Source: Phytopythium helicoides (Eukaryota > Oomycota > Peronosporomycetes > Pythiales > Pythiaceae). From it: a stretch of DNA of 64,000 bases. Of this stretch, positions 29,850 through 39,899 are shown one piece after another; position 1 is the stretch's first letter; each line of letters opens with the position of its first letter. The position numbers were made by a program, and so were the translations under genes. Location: contig JANFNE010000023.1 in the NCBI GenBank assembly GCA_024867545.1, positions 62,001-126,000 on the forward strand, read 5' to 3'. The notes beneath the pieces are model-generated. The model was not told the DNA's origin. It searched no databases and saw nothing but the letters and a program-made list of their open reading frames with translations.

Positions 29850-31418
29850 ATGAGCAACTGGTGGCCGCCTCCGGGGCTTCCTGGCGCGCTCGCGGGGCTC
29901 GCAGTGCTCGCGACCGCGTGGGCTTTGATTCCTGACGAACGCGAGCGAGTGCTGCGGCAGCTGCCCAAGCTGGCGTCCACGCTCCCAGTGCTCGGCAACA
30001 CGCTCGACCTCATGCACTTCCAGCTGCCGAGGCTGCACGACTGGATCACGGAGCAGTGCGAGCTGCACGGAGGCAAGACGTGGCGCATGAAGGCGCTCGG
30101 AGCGCCGCCGCTGGTCGTGGTGAGCTCGCCGGCGCTGTTTGAAGACGTGACGCGAACGCAGTTCGACGTGTTCGACAAGGGGCCGCGCATGAACACCATC
30201 TTCCAAGACATTGTGGGCGGCGGCATCTTCGCCGTCGACGGAGAGCAGTGGTATCAGCAGCGCAAGCTCATGAGCCGCATCTTCACCATGCGCGCGTTCC
30301 GAGAAGCCATCGCCTCGAGTGTCTCCCGATGCACGCTGGCGCTCGGGGAGATCTTGGCGCGAGCAGCAGACGCAGGCGATCGAGCATTCGACCTAGGCGA
30401 CGCGCTGCACAGGTTCGCGTTCGATGCGTTCACAGAGGTCGCGTTTGGGATTCAAGAGAAGACGCTCGGGATTGACGACAAATCCGAGTTCTTCGAGGCC
30501 ACGGCGAGCCTGGCACGATGCATGGAGGCGAGGTTCCACCAGCCAGACTGGCTGTGGCAGCTCAAGCGGTCGCTCGGTGTCGGTGACGAGCGCATTCTAG
30601 CTCAGAGCGTCGCTGTGATTGACAAGACTGTGTACGAGGTCATTGACGAAAACCTCAAGAAGAAGAGCGAGGGCATGCAGCGCCAGACCAAAGACATCAT
30701 TTCGCTTTTTGTTGAACACAGCGATGTGCTCAACAACGCTAGCGGTGCAGGTAGCCCTGATGAAGATACGAACCCAAAGCTTCTTCGTGACATATGCACA
30801 TCAGTGCTTCTAGCCGGGAAGGACACCACGGCGCTCACCATGAGCTGGCTGGTGGTCATGCTGAACCGCGTCCCGGAAGTCGAGGACAAGATCCGCGATG
30901 AGCTTCAGCGCGTCCTCCCACAGCTTTTCTCGAACGATAGCTACGTTCCTACGATGGATGACGTTGAGCAACTTGTATATCTCGAGGCGGCGATGCGCGA
31001 GAGCCTCCGTCTGAATCCCGTCGTTCCGCTCAACGCCAAGGAGGCGAATCGAGATACCACGCTATGTGATGGCACAGTTGTCAAGCAGGGCACTCGAGTC
31101 TACATCTCTTCGTTCGCGCTAGCTAGGATGAAGAGTGTATGGGGCCCTGATGCAGCCGAGTACAAGCCCGAGCGGTGGATCGACAAAGAGACCGGGAAAC
31201 TTCGCTCCATATCGGCGTTCCAGTTTCCCGCTTTCCACTCGGGTCCACGCATATGTCTTGGCATGCGCTTTGCCATCGTTGAGATCAAGGTCGCGCTCGC
31301 TTTCTTACTCAGCAAATTCTCGTTCCGCACCACCAGAAACCCTCACGAGTACTCGTACGAGCTCGCGTCCTCTCTCCCTATCAAAGACCCACTCTTGGTT
31401 GTTGTGAAACGGGTGTGA
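29850..31418 (+). CDS. Cytochrome P450 monooxygenase
   Basis: A 522-residue microsomal-type P450. An N-terminal hydrophobic anchor (GALAGLAVLATAWALI) is followed by a basic/proline hinge. P450 motifs in order: the C-helix WYQQRKLM; the I-helix LLAGKDTTALTMSW (oxygen-binding A-G-x-D-T-T); the K-helix ESLRLNP (E-x-x-R); YKPERW; and the heme loop FPAFHSGPRICLGMRFA with the cysteine ligand. The form FHSGPRICLG and the overall pattern are close to CYP86/CYP52-type fatty-acid hydroxylases, and the oomycete CYP5014-like families resemble these; that assignment is tentative. Function is probably oxidation of fatty acids or sterol-like/xenobiotic compounds with electrons from a P450 reductase. The start is ATG 29850, just before the anchor. 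The frame is intact. Confidence 0.9.
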   Translation: MSNWWPPPGLPGALAGLAVLATAWALIPDERERVLRQLPKLASTLPVLGNTLDLMHFQLPRLHDWITEQCELHGGKTWRMKALGAPPLVVVSSPALFEDVTRTQFDVFDKGPRMNTIFQDIVGGGIFAVDGEQWYQQRKLMSRIFTMRAFREAIASSVSRCTLALGEILARAADAGDRAFDLGDALHRFAFDAFTEVAFGIQEKTLGIDDKSEFFEATASLARCMEARFHQPDWLWQLKRSLGVGDERILAQSVAVIDKTVYEVIDENLKKKSEGMQRQTKDIISLFVEHSDVLNNASGAGSPDEDTNPKLLRDICTSVLLAGKDTTALTMSWLVVMLNRVPEVEDKIRDELQRVLPQLFSNDSYVPTMDDVEQLVYLEAAMRESLRLNPVVPLNAKEANRDTTLCDGTVVKQGTRVYISSFALARMKSVWGPDAAEYKPERWIDKETGKLRSISAFQFPAFHSGPRICLGMRFAIVEIKVALAFLLSKFSFRTTRNPHEYSYELASSLPIKDPLLVVVKRV

Positions 31419-31633
31419 GGCTGATGAAACAATAGCTACTCGAGTCGTTGGGTACCTAGTTGCATTGCTTTGGTTATTTGAAAATCATTCATGTTGAAGT
31501 GACAAGATTAAAGTAGATACGCCTTTGAGGCAAGAGCAACAAAGAGCTTTTCCGAGGATGTTCGTGCGAAGAGCGAAGAAATTCAAACCTCTCATTCCTG
31601 AAAATCTCGCTCACTCCACTCATGGTAGTTTAT

Positions 31634-33914
31634 ATGGAACGCCGCTGGGGGTTCATGAAGCCATGGTGTGCTCCTATTCTCGCGCTAGCACGGATAGTCA
31701 CGGCAACGAAGGTCGGGAGACACCTCCACCTAAATGTGAAGGTGCGAGATCTGCAAGATCAATACGGCACTGCTCGCCAATGAGGCGTTTGAAACGCGCT
31801 CGTACTTCTCGATTCTCGTGCGAGTCGACCACACCGCGCTCGAATTCGTGGCAGAAGAGTACTGCGGTCTGAACATCCGGCAGGAGCTGGAGGACACCGT
31901 GTGGGATGTACCGTTCCAACCTGGGCGGATTCTACTGGTGCTGGATAGACCTGGGCGATACACAACCGTCTGTTTAGGGGACACTCCCACGACCTTGGAG
32001 CTTCTGAATAATTTAGATGCACAACCAACTCGGGGATTTGTTGCTGCTGCCAAGAACATTTTGAGGATCACCAAGAGCAAGATCCAAGAGTTCATGATCC
32101 CGATCGCGTTACAATTCACGGAAATGCCGTTCGACGTCAATGAAAGTGAGCGTGTGCTCAACACGCTGCTAGCACTGTGCACCAAGCACGGAGGATGGCG
32201 TTTTCCGATGAACCTTGGTGACGAGACTCCGAATCTGAAATGCGAATTCGTGATTGACTCGGCTAATCTGACGATACACGGCAACGGCATCATCAATCGT
32301 GTGGCAAAGCAAATCGGGGAGCTGGTGATGTCGTCAGGGAGCTTGACGGTTGCACGCCATGTGTTAGCAGACACCATCTGCATCGACGGCTCGCAATCGG
32401 ATATGCCTGCACGACTTGAAATGTTTGGGAAGCTCATGCGTCAGATCTACTGCGGTGATGGACGACCGACAAACAGCTTTGCCATAGTGAATGACGCAGC
32501 TATCCTGTTCCAAGACTCTCGTCTTTACTTCTTTTCGCGCATGTGTACTGCCATGGTGCACGCACGAGTGACCACAATGTCGAAACTTCGAGTTCCCACG
32601 ACCAGCACGAACAGTACGATGAACAACTGGATATGGCAGTGCCTTGCGTTCACGTTCTTTTCCGACTATGCGCGCGCCAATTCATCCATTTCTCACGTTT
32701 GCTTGGAGAATGCACAACTTGATGAAGGCGATGCTGTCGCGGTTGGCGAGGTTTTGTCAGCAGAGGACCCGGTCAGCTTTTTGTTCAATCGAGAGTCACA
32801 AAGCAGCAGCAAGACAAGCAGCAAAACAAGCGCAGGTTCCAGTGAGGAAGCACCGAGTACTCACGCAATGGTGATTGTGAAGAAAGGCGCGAGAGTGAAG
32901 TTGTTGCCGACGAACCCGTGTGAGGCGATTCTTTCGACGTCCTCAACGCTTGTGCTTGATGATGACGTCCGCAATTGTATTCTCTTGAGTCCGTCAAGTG
33001 ACAAACCACGAGTCTTACTTCCAGGCTATGGAGTGTGTGAGGTGACTCAAGACAGCCTCGAGAAGATGGATGATCAACGCGTGAGCGACCCAAGAAAAAC
33101 CACAAGCGGTATCAAGGATTTGAGTATCAACTTCGCCTCTGTAGCCCACCCTCCAACTGGAGTGCACGGTCTTCTGGCACTCGTTGGTGCTCGTTTAACC
33201 ACATTGGAACTCGATTTTCCGGCTAAGAGTTGGGGACCGATACCGTTGGCGCCCACTTTCGATATTGCTCGCATCCTCACTAGCTGTCCGAAGCTGACAA
33301 CCCTCGCCGTTCACAGGATTGATATCGATACCGAAGTCTTTCTACGCACGATCGATGAGTTATCCATGCAGTTGCGTGACCTATGCTGCAGTTATACAGA
33401 TGGATATCGGATCGCAAGGGAGCTCTCCAACAAGAACTCACGCCTCGCACGGTACTTGAAAGTCTTTGGGTACCGCTTTTTGTCTGATAGCGACGCTACT
33501 CCTTTTATAGAGATGATGCACGCAAACTCTACCCTCCAGTACCTCGATTTTGGAGTGCCACACACTCACGATTCATACTCTGACATGGAAGTAGCGAGAG
33601 CACGAGAGCATGGTCGAAAGCTTGAGAATTGTGGTTTTCCGCTCGAATGCCGCCTCGCGGTTCTCAGCGTTTTCAGCTCTTACGGTGGAAGCAAGGGTCA
33701 GTCCGACAAGAGGGAGCGAGGGATTGCCTCGCAAGCACCTGGAGCGGCTCTTTGTTGTCCAGAGGAGAATGCGATGCGATCCATTTTTGCGTTTGCTGAA
33801 AGACACGATGTCCGCTGCGTCACGGTTTTTGATCACTCCGAAAGTGAAAGTGAATGCGAAAACGAAAACTCGGAAGTCGAGGACAATGGAGAATATATCC
33901 ACTTCTGCTGGTAA
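31634..33914 (+). pseudogene. LRR-like PGYG-motif family, copy D, N-terminal frameshift
   Basis: An ATG at 31634 opens MERRWGFMKPWCAPILALAR, which matches the start of copy B (MDQRWRFLQPWCKP), but that frame meets a TGA at 31781. Family similarity resumes one frame over (ALLANEAFETRSYFSILVRV) and then runs unbroken to 33914. Either one base was gained or lost around 31750-31780, or a 50-nt intron (GTGAAG to GAG, near 31733-31783) is spliced; the second is possible but would remove residues present in copy B. The body is nearly identical to copy C and includes NNWIWQCLAFTFFSDYARAN, LLPGYGVCEV, LTSCPKLTTLAVHRIDID and SIFAFAE. The tail is acidic with ESESECENENSEVEDN. If the intron is real this is a working gene, so the pseudogene label is provisional. 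Confidence 0.55.
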
Positions 33915-34009
33915 TAACGCTTGGAATTTGAGTTATTGTGAGATGAGCGCTTTGACATTCAAGTCGAATGAATCACAGAAGCTGCCTTCAAGTGGTGGTA
34001 TTCCATAAA

Positions 34010-34565
34010 GTTAACTCTTGTTTCACCGAGGTTCCTACCCTCTGCCCTCTCCACTACAGCTATACGGGACTCCCAGCATACCCTACACTGAGTCCTCAGC
34101 GTAGACTGGTTACCACGTGTGGTGGTGTTCCCTCACCACCACGATATTGGAGTTGTTCTTGACGTCGACGCGTCCTGCGCAGCTAGCGCCAAAGCAAAAC
34201 GCCTTTCGCCTGTTCGCAATGGCCTTCATCCGTGGGTCCGCGCTTCGGTGGGGGACACCTACTGAATCAACACGGCACTGTCGATGACTCGAGTGGTTGG
34301 CCTTGCTTCGACTGTGATCTGCAACAGTGCAAGTCCTGCCGAGACATCTGGCCGCGGAAAAGAGGGTAGGCGAGCTTCACAGGCTAGGTGTCGCCGCAAA
34401 AGCCAGCCGAAAAGGTCACGTCGAGTTGAGCAGCGTCGCTCCCGGTCGTCGTCGCCGTCGTCGGGGGAATCCGGCTGCTCGGAGCTGCGTGGCCCTGGAT
34501 CATGGGCCGGGAAATGCGGCCGCTTGGACTCCATTTTGCAAAATCACAACTGAGAGAGGAACGCT
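34010..34565 (-). repeat. Dispersed repeat copy 2, inverted relative to copy 1
   Basis: Reverse-complement match to 19250-19764. On the minus strand it starts near CTCTCTCAGTTGTGATTTTGC, with an ATG frame (34534-34259) beginning MESKRPHFPAHDPGPRS and ending ARPTTRVIDSAVLIQ, and finishes at GTGAAACAAGAGTTAACTT. It carries a stretch (REARCSTRRDLFG-like, GC-rich) missing from copy 1. It starts about 100 nt after the stop of LRR-like copy D. No transposase or reverse transcriptase is seen; it could be a non-autonomous or internally deleted element. Confidence 0.55.
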
Positions 34566-35934
34566 TGGACTCGAATGGCCGAGAGTGCAAGTTTAAGTCC
34601 TCATACTTTCATGACATCCCTCCCTTTTCACTTGCGAAATGAATTCAAATTCAGATAGCCTCCATCCTCCTGCCTCTATTGTTCATGCGAGCAGCCAGGA
34701 CTCGGCACTTGTATTGCATTCGCAAGCGGCAGAGCGAAGAAGATGCAAGACTCCAATGAGCTCTCGGCAAGCCTTCTACGTGACCGAGGAATCCAGCAGC
34801 GTCTTTGAGTCCCCAAGGCAGTCTCCATGACCCTCGGCTCTTGGCTTGGTGCCAGGCACTCCATGGTAATGAGAAACAAGCGTGTCATGCTATCATTTGC
34901 CATTCATGGGGTTAAAACGACAAAGAGCGAAGTGACTACTTGCCCCTCTCAGCATTGTGATTACCGTTGTGTGCTGCAGTTTCAGAGACTGCTTTAACTT
35001 CGCGAACTCGCGGGTGGATTTTCGTCGCTGGAAGAACTACTGTCGGTCCGTCGAGCATGAGACTTCTACCCTGATTACGAGCCGACTAGACCGCGTCAAC
35101 AAGCAAGAGATTCCCAATCCTGCTCCTTTCTCCTGACAGGCTTTCTGCCTCGGTAAAATAGCATGCGGAAAGTGTGCGTCGCCAAACCTGTATGGTGTGC
35201 TGTCAACTGACGAGTGATATGAGAGATCATGCCTGGTGACCGACGACGTACACACATTTGGGTCTGGAATGAGCACTTCTTCTGTTCCGATAGGTCGCTC
35301 TACTCTCGGTATTCAAAGTCAGAAATCCTGCCTTTTACACAGACAATGCAAAACACGAAAAATAAAATTCTGCGGTTGCTCTCGTGAATCTCTGACGAGG
35401 TGCTTTTCCTCGCGTATTGCACGCACCAGCGAGAAGCTGTACAACAAACGTCTGGAATTGCACCTGCAGCCAGTCAAACAACACGAAAATAATCAATACG
35501 CAAGTTCGCCAGCAGCAAACGAACTAAGTCGCAATTGACACTGCGAACTGGCGAACAACGCGGCAGCGGGACCTGGAGCCACATTGAAGTCGATCAGCAG
35601 GCCCCTGCAAGAGCTTACGCTAGAGCGTGTCGCACCCCACGCCGTCATCCAGCGTAAACGCCATTTCAGGAGTATAACGCGAAACTAATCGATGTATCCA
35701 ATACAAAAATTAAGTCATTTAATTCCTCTTTTGTCGTGGATCGCCAGTATTCGGAACCAGGCGTGATCGGCGAGCGGCGTAATTAGTTGAGCAGGTTGGT
35801 GCGCATCATAGTGCTGCGCTGCGATATGCGCCGTAGCTCCTGGCCGATCGCTCGACGCTTTGCTCTGCATGGCATTCGGCCACTAGCAGCTCGGCTCCGA
35901 GCCTCGGCAATTGCATTCAGAGCCACTCACTGCC
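34566..35934. other. Intergenic, no gene supported
   Basis: About 1.4 kb holding only short, unrelated ORFs on both strands. The last part must include the promoter and leader of the transporter-like gene at 35935. No repeat or RNA gene recognised. Confidence 0.4.
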
Positions 35935-37461
35935 ATGGGCTCCACGCGACTGCGGGCGGCCTCGGCCCCGCCTCGCTTCCGCCCTCCGCTCGCAGCCTCG
36001 CGGACAAATGACGCTCGGACCTCGCGGGTGCTCGCGGCGCTAGGCGGACTGCTGGTCGGCTACGATCTGGGCGTCACGGCCGGCGTGCTCATCATGGAAT
36101 CGTTTGTGTACGACTACTGCGTCGACTGGCACAACTACATGCGCGAGGACTGCAAGGCGCCGGTGAACGAGCTACCGACCCACTGGATGACGTACATGGC
36201 GCGCTACATCGCCATTCACTACGCTGGGGCTTTCTTTGGCACAGTCGCGAGCTCCCGACTCGCCGATCGCTATGGAAGACGCGGAACGATCTTCACGTCG
36301 GCGATGCTGTACTGCATTGCGTGCGGTGGGGCGTTCTACATGCCACAGCGATGGCATCGGCTCTTGTTGACCGTACGAGCGGCTCAGGGAGTTGCGATGG
36401 GTCTTTTCTCAAACACGCTTTCGATGCTGTCCAAGGAAGTCGCACCACCCGGTCGTCAACGTGGAGAGCTGGCACGATACACTAGGCTGTCGATCGCAGT
36501 CGGGCTCTTGATCGCGAGCACAGCCAACATGATCATGGAGAGGCGGATTCAGGGCTGGCGAAAAACGAATGCGGCAGCATCCGTCATCACGCTTGCAGCA
36601 ATGTGCGCCATCTACTTTATCCCCCCAAGTCCCAAGTGGACGTACCTGAAGAAGGGCCGAGACGAGGCCGAGAAGGTGCTGCGTCGCCACCGACGCATGA
36701 GCGAAGTGAATCTTGAGTTGAACAGCCTCGTTCTGGAAGCGTCGTCGTCGTCGTCAATTCTGCCTCGCTCGCTGGCTTCGCTCAAGTCGGGCGTGATGAC
36801 ACTATTTCTTCACGTACTACGTCAGGTAACAGGTGTCAGCACGGTGCTCACATTTGGAGCGCTCATCTTCAAGGACATCGCCCACGCTGGACTCCCAGCT
36901 ATGGTGCTGCTGGCTATTGCGTATCTCGTCGGATCTCTGGTCGGCGAGCGGTTTGCGCGGATGTTTGGGCGTCGGCAGCTTCTGTTGGGCGGCGCCATCA
37001 GCATGGCACTTGCTCATTGCATTTCGGCCGGCATCTACTGGGCTTTCTGTGACGGCGACGCTCCAGCAGATGCTCGGTGCTCGGATGCGGTGGGATGGCT
37101 GCTCAGCTGGACGACAGCCTGGTTCGTGTTCAGCTTTTCAGCCTCATGGGGATCTGCGTTCGGCGAACAATCGCTGCCTTCCAAGGACAGTTCATCCGAT
37201 TCACTCGAGCAGTCGATGGAAGTGTCTGCTGCGACCACGTGGGTCGTGAGTGGTGCGGCGGTCAATGTCGCCGTGCTGCTGCTACCGCACATGGCAGCGA
37301 ACGACCTGTTCTTCGTGCTCGCGTGGCTCTGTGGGTACGCTGGACTCTTCGTGTACGTCTTTTGCCCCGATTCGAGCGACTGTGACGCCTTTGAGAGTGG
37401 AAAGCGGAGGCTTCATTCGCTTCTGGAAGCAAAGTCGCAAACGCTCTGCAAGGTCGTATGA
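35935..37461 (+). CDS. Divergent MFS sugar-transporter-like protein with lost motifs
   Basis: A 508-residue multi-span protein clearly related to the transporter at 38285-39823: GGLLVGYDLGVTAGVLIMES and FVYDYCVDWHNY align with GGLFFGYDQGVTSGVLIMDS and FIYDYCVGWHNF. It keeps RLADRYGRRGTIF and the 12-span outline. Several canonical sugar-porter motifs have changed: PESPRW is PPSPKW, QQATGIN is RQVTGVS, the PAEIFPLSVR segment is replaced by a Ser-rich stretch (SLPSKDSSSDSLEQSME), and PETKG is PDSSD. The frame is intact and the ATG start is 35935. It may transport something else, act as a sensor-like non-transporting protein, or be drifting toward loss. It is convergent with its canonical relative, about 0.8 kb apart. 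Confidence 0.75.
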   Translation: MGSTRLRAASAPPRFRPPLAASRTNDARTSRVLAALGGLLVGYDLGVTAGVLIMESFVYDYCVDWHNYMREDCKAPVNELPTHWMTYMARYIAIHYAGAFFGTVASSRLADRYGRRGTIFTSAMLYCIACGGAFYMPQRWHRLLLTVRAAQGVAMGLFSNTLSMLSKEVAPPGRQRGELARYTRLSIAVGLLIASTANMIMERRIQGWRKTNAAASVITLAAMCAIYFIPPSPKWTYLKKGRDEAEKVLRRHRRMSEVNLELNSLVLEASSSSSILPRSLASLKSGVMTLFLHVLRQVTGVSTVLTFGALIFKDIAHAGLPAMVLLAIAYLVGSLVGERFARMFGRRQLLLGGAISMALAHCISAGIYWAFCDGDAPADARCSDAVGWLLSWTTAWFVFSFSASWGSAFGEQSLPSKDSSSDSLEQSMEVSAATTWVVSGAAVNVAVLLLPHMAANDLFFVLAWLCGYAGLFVYVFCPDSSDCDAFESGKRRLHSLLEAKSQTLCKVV

Positions 37462-37656
37462 GCTTGCTACAAAGTAACTCAAGTGGCCGTCTCTCGGTCC
37501 AATTGTAATATTGACATTGTAAATAGCTTCTCTCGGAGTGTTGCAAGTTTCCATGGCAGCACGGCTACGTCTGCCTGCTCGTCCAGCACACAGACATGAA
37601 AGTCGTTTATGCCACCGCCGAGCAAGCCTGCAGACTGGATTACTCCGCGTCGACCT

Positions 37657-37944
37657 TCATCGTCGCACCTGACAATTGTCCATGGTGTAAACATCGCCCT
37701 CGATATTTAATCGGATGAGGCATCCTGAAGCAGCACCGCGCGCTGTGACACAACCTGCACCCCCGCACCGCGCCGAGGGAGTCACCATGACGACCGGATA
37801 ACGCACGTCTCGGGGCACTTGTCCAAGTTGAAGCTGACTGATCGTCACTCCGACATCAAAGTTGCCTTTATGTACACCACACAAATTCACAAAGTATAAC
37901 AGTCCGAATTCATTTGGAGTTTGTATGGTGATAAAAACTGGCAT
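37657..37944 (-). CDS. Small hypothetical protein
   Basis: A 95-residue ORF from ATG 37944 (MPVFITIQTPNEFGLLYFVN) to a TGA at 37657. It has strand-like hydrophobic alternation and three or four cysteines, but no domain I recognise. A second minus-strand ORF in another frame (37479-37694, with DFHVCVLDEQADVAVLPW) overlaps its end, so the two might be exons of one gene, although no normal-size intron was found. It lies between the convergent transporters. Support is limited to an open frame with natural-looking composition. Confidence 0.3.
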   Translation of the reverse strand: MPVFITIQTPNEFGLLYFVNLCGVHKGNFDVGVTISQLQLGQVPRDVRYPVVMVTPSARCGGAGCVTARGAASGCLIRLNIEGDVYTMDNCQVRR

Positions 37945-38284
37945 GTCTTTGCATTTCTGCGGATCCACTCATCCACTCATCATGACGACACCTTTGCGCT
38001 GAGTGAGATCACCATCTTCGAGATGCAACTTTTGAGATGCGAAGCACGACAAATGGGAAGGAGTGCGAGGGTTTGCCAGCAAAAGACCGCATGTTCATTC
38101 ATGTAAAGGCTTACAGTAACTACCGACAGCGGCGACGACTGCGTGCCTGGGCACAAGCGTCGAATGGCTCATAACGACAATAAAAACATGGTACGCCGTC
38201 TTGAAGAGCTGCCAATCGCCCAAGCTCCGTTGGGGCCTCGACGATGAGCGTCTAGTGCAAGCCGGGTGCCGATGCCCGGGAGGT

Positions 38285-39823
38285 TTAAGCCTGGTTGACA
38301 GGGGACTTGACCTCGACGAACTCCGGCGACTTGGCGCGAGCGCCCTTGTGGAAGAGCGCCTCAATGTCCTCGAGCATGATGCCCTTGGTCTCCGGGCACA
38401 CGAAGTAGACGAAGACACCGCAGATGCAGCACGTGCCGGCGAACAGGAAGAAGACACCGTTGATGTTCAGGTGCGGGAAGAGCTTGACAACCTCCGTCAT
38501 GACGGCACCCATGGCCCAGTTGGCGGCCGTGGACATGGTCACACCGTAGGCGCGCACGCTCAGCGGGAAGATCTCGGCCGGGTAGATCCAGCAGATCGGG
38601 CCCCACGAGATGGCGAAGTTGAACACGAAGAAGGCCGAGCCGAGGGCGATGAACCAGCCACCGACCTTGGGGCAGCCGGCGTCGTCGACGTTACCGTCGC
38701 ACGTGGCCGTGAACAGGATGGCAGCGAACAGGTGGCCAAGGATCATACCAGCGGCACCGATGAGCAGAAGCGTGCGGCGGCCGTACGTGTCGACCCAGCG
38801 CATGGCCGGGATGGTCGACACCAGGTTGATCGACGACAGGAAGAAGGCGGCGTAGATACCGGCGTTGGTGATGTCCTTGAAGATGAGAGCACCGTATGAG
38901 AAGATGGGGTTGATGCCCGTCGCCTGCTGGAGCACCTGGAGGAACATGGCGATCAAGATGCGCTTGAGGATCGAGGGCTCAAGGAGCTCGGCAAGACCCT
39001 TGTTGGCGGCGATCTCCTCGGCGACCTGCTGGCCAATGACGTCCAGCTCGTGCTCAATGTCGTCGGTCTGGCGGAGACGCTTGAGGACAGCCTCGGCAGC
39101 CTCCTTGCCCTTCTTCTGGTAGGTCCAACGCGGCGACTCGGGCACGAACCAGATGCCGAGCATGACAACAAGCGGAGCAGCCATGGCCACACCGTTGGTC
39201 GTACGCCAACCGCGGTCGCGGTTCTCGACGATGATGTTCATGACGTTGGCGAGCCAGAGGCCAATGACGACCGTCATCTGCATGAAGCCCGAGAGGAAAC
39301 CACGGAGCTCCTTGGGAGCAGCCTCAGCACCGTAGATGGGAGCCGAGAAGGACGAGTTGCCGACACCGAAGCCCTGCACGATACGCGCGATGTACATGAG
39401 GTTGTGCTCGCCCGACTTGTTGAAGCAGACCCACGAGGTACCGATGCAGAAGAGCATACCAGCGCAGAAGATGGTGGCGCGGCGGCCGAACTTGTCAGCG
39501 ACGAAGCCGCCAATGAAGGCGCCCGCGAGACAGCCGAGGTTGTAGGCCATGTTGTACCAGACCTGGAAGTCGGTCCACTCGGCCGGGAGGTCCGAGGACG
39601 AGGCCGTGCACTGCTCGTAGGTGAAGTTGTGCCAGCCGACGCAGTAGTCGTAGATGAACGAGTCCATGATGAGCACGCCCGAGGTCACACCCTGGTCGTA
39701 GCCGAAGAAGAGACCGCCGAGGGCCGTGAAGATGCACACGATGATGGCATACGTGCGCTTGCCCGTGGTCGGGACGTCGTCCACAGGGCCGTTGTCGACG
39801 TTGACGATCACGCCGGCGGCCAT
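38285..39823 (-). CDS. MFS hexose transporter (sugar porter family)
   Basis: A 512-residue, 12-span sugar porter. Canonical motifs are complete: FGYDQGVTSGVLIMDS in span 1; DKFGRRATIF (loop 2-3); PESPRWTYQKKG before the central loop; QVLQQATGINPIFSYGALIF (span 7, the Q-Q-x-x-G-I-N hexose-binding motif); DTYGRRTLLLIG (loop 8-9); GPICWIYPAEIFPLSVRAYG; and FVCPETKGIMLEDI. These are the signatures of proton-coupled monosaccharide transporters at the plasma membrane. A conserved-looking loop after span 1 (DYCVGWHNFTYEQCTAS) has paired cysteines. The start is ATG 39823 (MAAGVIVNVDNG); the in-frame TTG upstream is not needed. Codon use is markedly GC-biased at third positions compared with neighbours, suggesting high expression. 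Confidence 0.93.
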   Translation of the reverse strand: MAAGVIVNVDNGPVDDVPTTGKRTYAIIVCIFTALGGLFFGYDQGVTSGVLIMDSFIYDYCVGWHNFTYEQCTASSSDLPAEWTDFQVWYNMAYNLGCLAGAFIGGFVADKFGRRATIFCAGMLFCIGTSWVCFNKSGEHNLMYIARIVQGFGVGNSSFSAPIYGAEAAPKELRGFLSGFMQMTVVIGLWLANVMNIIVENRDRGWRTTNGVAMAAPLVVMLGIWFVPESPRWTYQKKGKEAAEAVLKRLRQTDDIEHELDVIGQQVAEEIAANKGLAELLEPSILKRILIAMFLQVLQQATGINPIFSYGALIFKDITNAGIYAAFFLSSINLVSTIPAMRWVDTYGRRTLLLIGAAGMILGHLFAAILFTATCDGNVDDAGCPKVGGWFIALGSAFFVFNFAISWGPICWIYPAEIFPLSVRAYGVTMSTAANWAMGAVMTEVVKLFPHLNINGVFFLFAGTCCICGVFVYFVCPETKGIMLEDIEALFHKGARAKSPEFVEVKSPVNQA

Positions 39824-39874
39824 CCTTGCTGCTTGTTGGAGCTGGGAAGCTGGGGCTTGAGCGACGAGAAGCAA

Positions 39875-39892
39875 ATTGAATTGTGAGGATCA
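39875..39892 (-). promoter_or_regulatory. Possible initiator for hexose transporter
   Basis: On the minus strand CCTCACAATTCAATTTGC partly fits the oomycete initiator TCATTYYNCAWTTT (its 3' half CAATTT fits, the 5' half is imperfect). It lies about 55 nt before the start codon. Confidence 0.3.
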
Positions 39893-39899
39893 ATGGCCC

